DNA of 64,000 bases from Rothia nasimurium (GTDB taxonomy: Bacteria > Actinomycetota > Actinomycetes > Actinomycetales > Micrococcaceae): positions 1 to 64,000 of the forward strand of contig NZ_CAKMTD010000007.1 of NCBI RefSeq assembly GCF_928391935.1, given 5' to 3'. Each line of letters starts with the position of its first letter. The first letter of the stretch is position 1. The notes beneath the pieces are model-generated. The model was not told the DNA's origin. It saw only the letters and a program-made list of their open reading frames with translations, and ran no database searches. Below are positions 59,272 through 64,000 of the stretch, piece by piece. The position numbers were made by a program, and so were the translations under genes.

Positions 59272-61092
59272 ATGGCACCGAAGAACATTTCTGACGCCGA
59301 AGATAAGATCAGCCTCAGCCGGGAGGAAGCTAAGGCCGTGCGCCGCCGCTCCCTTGCCCTCCTACTCGACGTCCTCAAGCCGGTCCGGGCCCACCTGGTG
59401 CTGACGGTGGTGCTGGTCGTCCTGGCAACGGCCCTGACCACGGCCATGCCCTGGCTGATTTCCACCGCCATCAATGAGGCCCTGGCTCCTCTTCTAGCCG
59501 GGGATGCCAATTACGCACTCACCCTGACCGCCCTCTATGCGGGGGCGGCTCTCCTTGCGGGGCTGGCCACCTACGCCAATATCCTGCTGACCTACAAGAT
59601 TTCGCAGCAGGTGCTCTATGACCTGCGCCTGCGCATGTTTGAGCACGCCCAGAAACTCTCGGTTGGTTTTCACGACACCTACACCTCCGGCCGCGTGATT
59701 TCCCGTCTGACCAGTGACCTTGATACGATCCGCCAGTTCCTGGACTCCGGCCTGTCAGAGCTGGCTGCCATGCTGCTCTCCATCGTGTTCACGGTGATAG
59801 CACTCTTCATCATGGACTGGCGGGCGGGCCTGGCCCTTTTCATCATCATGCTCCCGGTGGCCTGGCTGACCCGCTGGTTCCGGCGTGAATCCGAACTGGC
59901 CTACCGGGCGACCCGGGTCGCCTCTGCCCGTATCATCTCCCGCTTTTCTGAGACCTTTACCGGGTTGAGGGCTGTCAAGGCCTTCTCCGCTGAAGCCCCC
60001 GCCCGCGCCGCCTACGCGGATACGGCTGAGGAGTACCGGGTGAGGGTCATGCAGTCCATCAAGGTCTTTGGCACCTACACCCCCGTGCTGCAGGCCCTCG
60101 GTAATACCTTTGTGGCAATTGTGCTGGTCATTGGTGGCTACTCAATTCTGGGTGGCACCATGCAGGCCGGTACCCTGCTGGCCCTGGTGATTTACTCCAA
60201 CCGGGTCTTTGAGCCGATTTTCATGCTCACCGACTACTACAACCTCTTCCAGTCGGCGGTCTCTGCCCTGGAAAAAGTTTCGGGTTTCCTGGCTGAGGAG
60301 CCCGAGGTCGCAGAACCTGCTGTGCCTGCCCGACGCGAGCGTCCGGCGTCCGGCCATCTGGTCTTTGAGGGGGTTGAGTTTGAGTATGTGGCAGGACGCC
60401 CCGCTCTGCACCGCCTGAACACTGAGGTACCTGCCGGGCAGCGTCTGGCCCTGGTGGGGGCGACGGGTGCCGGTAAGTCCACGATCGCTAAGCTGGTGGC
60501 CCGTTTCTACGATGTCACGGCCGGTTCCCTGCGCCTGGACGGGGTGGATCTGCGCGATCTGAGCGATGAGCAGTTGCGCCGGGAGGTGGTCATGGTGACC
60601 CAGGAGGCCTTCCTCTTCAAGGGAAGCGTGGCCGATAATATCCGGCTGGGCAACCCGGCGGCCAGTGATGAGGAGGTCTTCGAGGCGGCCCGTAAGGTGG
60701 GGGCCTACGACTTCATCATGGGCCTGCCCCAGGGCTTTGACACCAACCTGGCGACGCGCGGCGGGAGGGTGTCGGCGGGCCAGCGGCAGCTGATTTCCTT
60801 TGCCCGGGCCTTCCTGGCTGACCCGGCCGTCCTCATTCTCGATGAGGCCACCGCCTCGCTCGATATTCCCACCGAGAAGCTGGTGCAGCGGGGTCTGGAG
60901 TCCCTGCTGGCAGGCCGCACCTCCCTGGTTATTGCCCACCGCCTCTCGACGGTGCTGACCGCCGACCGGGTACTGGTCGTGGCCGACGGCAGGGTGGTTG
61001 AAGACGGCTCCCCCACCGATCTCGTCAGCCAGGGCGGCAGGTTCGCCCAGATGGTCACAGCCTGGGAAGAGAACAACTCGACCGGCGAATAA
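59272..61092 (+). CDS. ABC exporter half-transporter (heterodimer subunit 2)
   Basis: 606 residues. Six helices (about 35-320) are followed by an ATPase with Walker A LVGATGAGKST, Q-loop VMVTQEAFLFKG, signature RVSAGQRQLISFARA (SAGQ instead of SGGQ), Walker B VLILDEATASLD with catalytic Glu, and VIAHRLST. The altered signature faces the degenerate site of subunit 1, as in TM287/288. Only one competent ATP site therefore remains in the heterodimer. Substrate unknown; homologues export drugs, lipids or siderophores. ATG 59272 with AAGGAGGG upstream. Confidence 0.9.
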   Translation: MAPKNISDAEDKISLSREEAKAVRRRSLALLLDVLKPVRAHLVLTVVLVVLATALTTAMPWLISTAINEALAPLLAGDANYALTLTALYAGAALLAGLATYANILLTYKISQQVLYDLRLRMFEHAQKLSVGFHDTYTSGRVISRLTSDLDTIRQFLDSGLSELAAMLLSIVFTVIALFIMDWRAGLALFIIMLPVAWLTRWFRRESELAYRATRVASARIISRFSETFTGLRAVKAFSAEAPARAAYADTAEEYRVRVMQSIKVFGTYTPVLQALGNTFVAIVLVIGGYSILGGTMQAGTLLALVIYSNRVFEPIFMLTDYYNLFQSAVSALEKVSGFLAEEPEVAEPAVPARRERPASGHLVFEGVEFEYVAGRPALHRLNTEVPAGQRLALVGATGAGKSTIAKLVARFYDVTAGSLRLDGVDLRDLSDEQLRREVVMVTQEAFLFKGSVADNIRLGNPAASDEEVFEAARKVGAYDFIMGLPQGFDTNLATRGGRVSAGQRQLISFARAFLADPAVLILDEATASLDIPTEKLVQRGLESLLAGRTSLVIAHRLSTVLTADRVLVVADGRVVEDGSPTDLVSQGGRFAQMVTAWEENNSTGE

Positions 61093-61111
61093 GATCTATT
61101 GTTACCGCCCT

Positions 61112-61136
61112 AGGGTTGCCCCTCTTGGCAAACCCT
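61112..61136 (+). terminator. Hairpin after the ABC pair
   Basis: agggttgcc-cctctt-ggcaaaccct with one bulged A, 20 bases after the stop. Confidence 0.5.
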
Positions 61137-61210
61137 GCGATGTTGGCTTACGGTAGACAGTAGCAACGCTGGTCAACGGCGCCCAGCGGTGCCTTACTTT
61201 CTCTTGCAAT

Positions 61211-61240
61211 TTGGCAGGCTCCACCCCTGCACGTTATACT
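61211..61240 (+). promoter_or_regulatory. tRNA-Pro promoter
   Basis: -35 TTGGCA (61211-61216) and -10 TATACT (61235-61240) with an 18-base spacer, 36 bases before the tRNA. Confidence 0.65.
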
Positions 61241-61275
61241 TGAGAGGTTGTTGGTACCGCAGGGTATCACCACAT

Positions 61276-61352
61276 CGGGATGTGGCGCAGCTTGGTAGCG
61301 CGCGTCGTTCGGGACGACGAGGCCGCAGGTTCAAATCCTGTCATCCCGACCA
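61276..61352 (+). tRNA. tRNA-Pro (anticodon CGG)
   Basis: Acceptor stem CGGGATG pairs with CATCCCG, and CCA is encoded (61350-61352). The D arm contains AGCTTGGTAGC. The anticodon stem CGTCG/CGACG holds loop TTCGGGA, so the anticodon is CGG (reads CCG). The T arm has the GGTTCAAATCC consensus. A complete cloverleaf was drawn by hand. Confidence 0.95.
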
Positions 61353-61355
61353 AGC

Positions 61356-61390
61356 AAACCGCCTCTGGCTCTAGCCGGGGGCGGTTTTTC
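61356..61390 (+). terminator. tRNA-Pro terminator
   Basis: aaaccgcc...gggcggttttt hairpin with inner ggct/agcc pairing and a T run, directly after the tRNA. Confidence 0.8.
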
Positions 61391-61413
61391 TATGCCCCGC
61401 GCCTGGGGCAAGT

Positions 61414-61470
61414 GTGCCGGAAACCTTCATATGTAACGGCTTTAACGGAACATATGAAGTTTTCCGGCAC
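61414..61470. repeat. 21-bp imperfect inverted repeat
   Basis: Arms 61414-61434 and 61450-61470 match at 20 of 21 positions (outer gtgccgga, inner ttcatatgt) around a 15-base loop. It lies between the tRNA terminator and the FMN reductase promoter. Possible operator, terminator or small palindromic element. Confidence 0.6.
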
Positions 61471-61520
61471 ATCTGCTTTTCCAGCGGAAGGCCCTGGCCG
61501 TAACATACCGAAAAATTTAC

Positions 61521-61550
61521 TTGCTCTGTAAAGTTTTACGGGGTTATAGT
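61521..61550 (+). promoter_or_regulatory. Promoter of the FMN reductase gene with an overlapping palindrome
   Basis: -35 TTGCTC (61521-61526), 18-base spacer, -10 TATAGT (61545-61550). gtaaa-gt-tttac lies in the spacer and could be a repressor site. Confidence 0.45.
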
Positions 61551-61584
61551 TATTGACAAAAGTTACAGAACTGAAAGGAAAATC

Positions 61585-62145
61585 ATGGCATCCCAGGTAC
61601 TCATCATCTCAGGCTCCGACCGCGTCGGCTCCTTCAACACCCAGCTCGCCCAGCAGCTGGCCACTGCCCTAACCGCAGCAGGCCAGCCTGCAGAAGTCTA
61701 CGACTACTCCGATATCCCCCTGCTCAGCCAGAACAGCGAGTTCCCCACCCCGGCCTCCGTCGAAAAGCTCCGCGCCGACATCGGGGCTGCGTCCGGCCTC
61801 ATCATCGTCTCCCCCGAATACAACGGCTCCTACCCTGCCCGCCTCAAGAACCTCATCGACTGGGCCTCCCGCGCCGTCGTTGCCGGGGATAAGGACACCC
61901 CCACCGTTCTCAACGGCAAGAAGGTCGGTATCGCCTCGGTGGCCAACTCCACCTACGGCAAGTTCGTGCGCGAGCACCTGCGTCACCTGGTTCCCTACGT
62001 TCGTGCCAACCTGATGGAGGGCGAGGGCCTGGGCGTCCGCATCCCCGGCGAGGCCTGGGGCACCGGCAAGCTAGAACTGGACGAAGAGCAGCAGAAGAAC
62101 GTCGATCAGTTCGTCGCTGACTACCTGAAGTTCCTGGCCGACTAA
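61585..62145 (+). CDS. NADPH-dependent FMN reductase
   Basis: 186 residues of flavodoxin-like fold. The FMN phosphate loop is ISGSDRVGSFNTQLA, and LIIVSPEYNGSYPARLKNLIDW is the family signature (SPEYNxxxPxxLKNxIDW). It reduces FMN, quinones or chromate-type acceptors with NADPH and may act in oxidative defence. GAAAGGAAA lies 5 bases upstream of ATG 61585. Monocistronic, with a hairpin terminator downstream. Codon use suggests good expression. Confidence 0.92.
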   Translation: MASQVLIISGSDRVGSFNTQLAQQLATALTAAGQPAEVYDYSDIPLLSQNSEFPTPASVEKLRADIGAASGLIIVSPEYNGSYPARLKNLIDWASRAVVAGDKDTPTVLNGKKVGIASVANSTYGKFVREHLRHLVPYVRANLMEGEGLGVRIPGEAWGTGKLELDEEQQKNVDQFVADYLKFLAD

Positions 62146-62168
62146 TCACCTGAACTCAAAAAAAATTG

Positions 62169-62195
62169 GGGCCTCCCTGGCACACAGGGAGGCCC
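62169..62195. terminator. Bidirectional terminator
   Basis: gggcctccct (62169-62178) and agggaggccc (62186-62195) around ggcacac, flanked by A8 and TTTT. It separates the FMN reductase from the convergent MMPL gene. Confidence 0.88.
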
Positions 62196-62235
62196 TTTTG
62201 CATGGGTTTCAGCAGTTCGGCTCAGCGAGCTAGAT

Positions 62236-64000
62236 TCAGCGGGAGAGCTTCGAGGGCCACCAGATTTTCTTGCCGGTATCTTCCACGAGGGCGGGTATCA
62301 GCAGGGCTCGCACTACGGTGGCGTCGAGCAGTACGCCAAAAGCGACGATGAAGGCGAGCTGGGCCAGGAAGATGAGCGGGATGACGCCCAGGGCAGCGAA
62401 GGTTGCCGCAAGCACGATTCCTGCGGACGTGATGACCCCGCCGGTTGCCACCAGCGCCGTTCGTAGGCCCTGTTCGGTCCCCTGATGTAGAGCTTCTTCC
62501 CGCACGCGGGTCATCAGGAAGATGGTGTAGTCGATCCCCAGAGCGACCAGGAATACGAAACCGTAGAGAGGTACAGTGGGGTCGGCACCGGGGAAGTTGA
62601 ACACGTGGTTAAAGACCAGGGCCGAAACGCCCAGGGCAGTGAGGTACGACAGCACCGTGGCAGCCACCAGCATCAGCGGGGCCAGAATCGAGCGCAGCAG
62701 AACCATCAGAATCAGGGTGATAACAACAAGCACCACCGGGATGATGAGGGCGCGGTCGCGCTGGGCACTATCGATGGTATCGAGGGCGGACGCGGTCGTC
62801 CCGCCAACCAGCGAGCCGGGAGCGGCGCTGGCAAGGCTCTCGCGCATCTGGCGCACAGTCTCTTCTGCCTGCGGTGAGTCGGCGGGGTCAGCCAGAGTCA
62901 CCTGGAGCATGACGCGCCCCTCAACTTCAGTGGGGGCAATACCGGCAAAAACCGGCGGAACTGACTCAGCTGAAGCGCCCACCGGCACGGTGCCAGCGGG
63001 TGACTCCTGGGCAACCGCGGCAATAGAGCTTACTCCATCTAGCCCGTCGAGGGCAGCCACTGCGGTATCTTGCTCGGCAGCAGGCACAATTACATTTGCC
63101 GGGGAGCCTGAGCCACCGGGGAAGTGTTCAGCCAGCACATTCTGGCCGTCCCGTGCCTGGGACTGCCCCAGCACCAGGTCAGACTGGCGCACCCCGTCAG
63201 CCTGGAAAGTCGCAGAAAAGCCTGCGAAGATAGCCAGCGCCAGAGCCGTGACCAGCCAGACTGTGCGGGGCTTGCCCGACACGAAAGCCGCAATTTTTGC
63301 CCAGAAGCCGGCTGAGGCGTCCTTAACCTCAGCGGAATAGCGGGGACGGGCAGGCCAGAAGGCAACCCTGCCCAGCAGGGCCAGGACGGCGGGCAGGAAG
63401 GTCAGCGAGGCCAGCATAGACAGCACGATGCCGGTAGCTGCCACGGGCCCCAGGGCCTTGTTCGACGACAGCTCAGAGAGCAGCAGACACAGCAGGCCCG
63501 CAATCACCGTACCGCCGGAAGCCAGAATCGGCTCAAGGGAGCCGCGCCAGGCAACCCGGGTTGCCTCCCAGCGCGAAACGTACTGGGTGAGGGCCTCACG
63601 GTAGCGGGCTACATAGAGCAGGGAGTAGTCGGTTGCAGCACCAACCACTAGAATCAGCAGGATTCCCTGCACCTGGCCGTTGATCATGACCCAGCCGGCA
63701 TTCGCCATGTGCCAGATAACGAAGATAGCGCCAGAGAGGGCAACCATCGAACTGGTCAGCACGATAATGGGCAGCAGGGGCGAGCGGTAGACCACCAGCA
63801 GAATCACGAAGACCACAATCAGGGCAACTGCCAGCAGGATGCCGTCGATACCGCCAAATGCCTCAACCAGGTCGGCCGAGAAGCCAGCCGGGCCGGTTAC
63901 GTAGCCGGTGAGGCCGTCGGGGGCCTGGGTTATCTCGGCGCGGATGTTATCGACAACGGTTCGGGTCTCCTGGTCGGTGGAGATGGGCAGAATGAGCTCC
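62236..64000 (-). CDS. MMPL/RND-family transporter (N-terminus beyond right edge)
   Basis: At least 588 residues are visible; the frame continues unbroken past position 64000, so start sites inside the window are not the true start. Many hydrophobic helices occur in two clusters, with the second extracytoplasmic porter domain between. MMPL motifs include GAATDYSLLYVARYREAL (first set) and LGIDYTIFLMTRVREEAL (second set), both with the proton-relay Asp-Tyr. It is an actinobacterial MmpL/YdfJ-like exporter of lipids or drugs. The C-terminus ends at the last helix followed by WWPSKLSR, with no long tail. Confidence 0.9.
   Translation of the reverse strand, partial: ELILPISTDQETRTVVDNIRAEITQAPDGLTGYVTGPAGFSADLVEAFGGIDGILLAVALIVVFVILLVVYRSPLLPIIVLTSSMVALSGAIFVIWHMANAGWVMINGQVQGILLILVVGAATDYSLLYVARYREALTQYVSRWEATRVAWRGSLEPILASGGTVIAGLLCLLLSELSSNKALGPVAATGIVLSMLASLTFLPAVLALLGRVAFWPARPRYSAEVKDASAGFWAKIAAFVSGKPRTVWLVTALALAIFAGFSATFQADGVRQSDLVLGQSQARDGQNVLAEHFPGGSGSPANVIVPAAEQDTAVAALDGLDGVSSIAAVAQESPAGTVPVGASAESVPPVFAGIAPTEVEGRVMLQVTLADPADSPQAEETVRQMRESLASAAPGSLVGGTTASALDTIDSAQRDRALIIPVVLVVITLILMVLLRSILAPLMLVAATVLSYLTALGVSALVFNHVFNFPGADPTVPLYGFVFLVALGIDYTIFLMTRVREEALHQGTEQGLRTALVATGGVITSAGIVLAATFAALGVIPLIFLAQLAFIVAFGVLLDATVVRALLIPALVEDTGKKIWWPSKLSR

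Noticed and set aside
61276..61470. tRNA-Pro with nearby inverted repeat as an integrated-element attachment site
   Set aside because: No integrase, no duplicated tRNA 3' end and no foreign-looking genes follow within the window.

Overview
The window looks like a chromosomal segment of a moderately high-GC actinobacterium of the Micrococcaceae, most likely Rothia or a close relative. This rests on gene content and protein style: a 32-residue bS22 protein, DUF4229, DUF4244 and DUF4177 proteins, MarP, a GlxR-like Crp, the men/ccs gene order, and the helicase plus Tad secretion neighbourhood. Genus is inference; no 16S rRNA is present.

Left edge (1-2250): transposase remnants (an IS256-type C-terminus running into a truncated HTH_Tnp_4 transposase) abut a 5'-truncated, AT-richer OafA-type acyltransferase, closed by a large perfect hairpin. 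2.2-13.2 kb: menaquinone genes (menE, menA), two divergent micro-membrane proteins, a PadR/membrane-protein pair, and a system II cytochrome c maturation cluster (histidine phosphatase, ResA, CcdA, ResB, CcsB), with a glutaredoxin-like protein and bS22. 13.5-22.9 kb: two adjacent regulators with long disordered C-terminal tails (GntR/FCD and ArsR), acuC, a Ktr/Trk K+ uptake pair, a gene-free stretch with a possible small RNA, then proC, a xylose-isomerase-like protein and ppx/gppA. 23-33.7 kb: topA, two PNPOx-fold proteins, a methyltransferase, a thiamine-binding protein, a pyrimidine-dimer glycosylase, a 46-residue protein, trhO and an MrfA-type helicase. 33.7-37.7 kb: a compact Tad/Flp pilus-like operon. 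37.8-41.5 kb: a family A polymerase-like protein, a NUDIX hydrolase and nth.

41.5-46 kb is the main accessory region. It holds a secreted beta/gamma-crystallin-like protein with its own strong promoter, an unknown lipoprotein (both AT-richer than their surroundings), a membrane-fusion protein with a peptidoglycan-binding domain, and a MacB-like ABC ATPase-permease fusion translationally coupled to it. It may be a secreted-effector, bacteriocin or cell-envelope resistance cassette and is the best candidate here for an undescribed system.

46-64 kb returns to housekeeping: acs, aroQ, marP, crp/glxR, a membrane protein with Asp-box-like repeats, NUDIX, ridA, DUF4177, a bifunctional PBP, a metallophosphoesterase, a heterodimeric ABC exporter pair with one degenerate ATP site, tRNA-Pro(CGG), an FMN reductase and an MMPL transporter that runs off the right edge. 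Convergent pairs are usually separated by clear bidirectional hairpin terminators, and many operons use 4-8 bp start/stop overlaps. No CRISPR array, rRNA or prophage was seen. All function calls come from reading motifs by eye; no database search was run.
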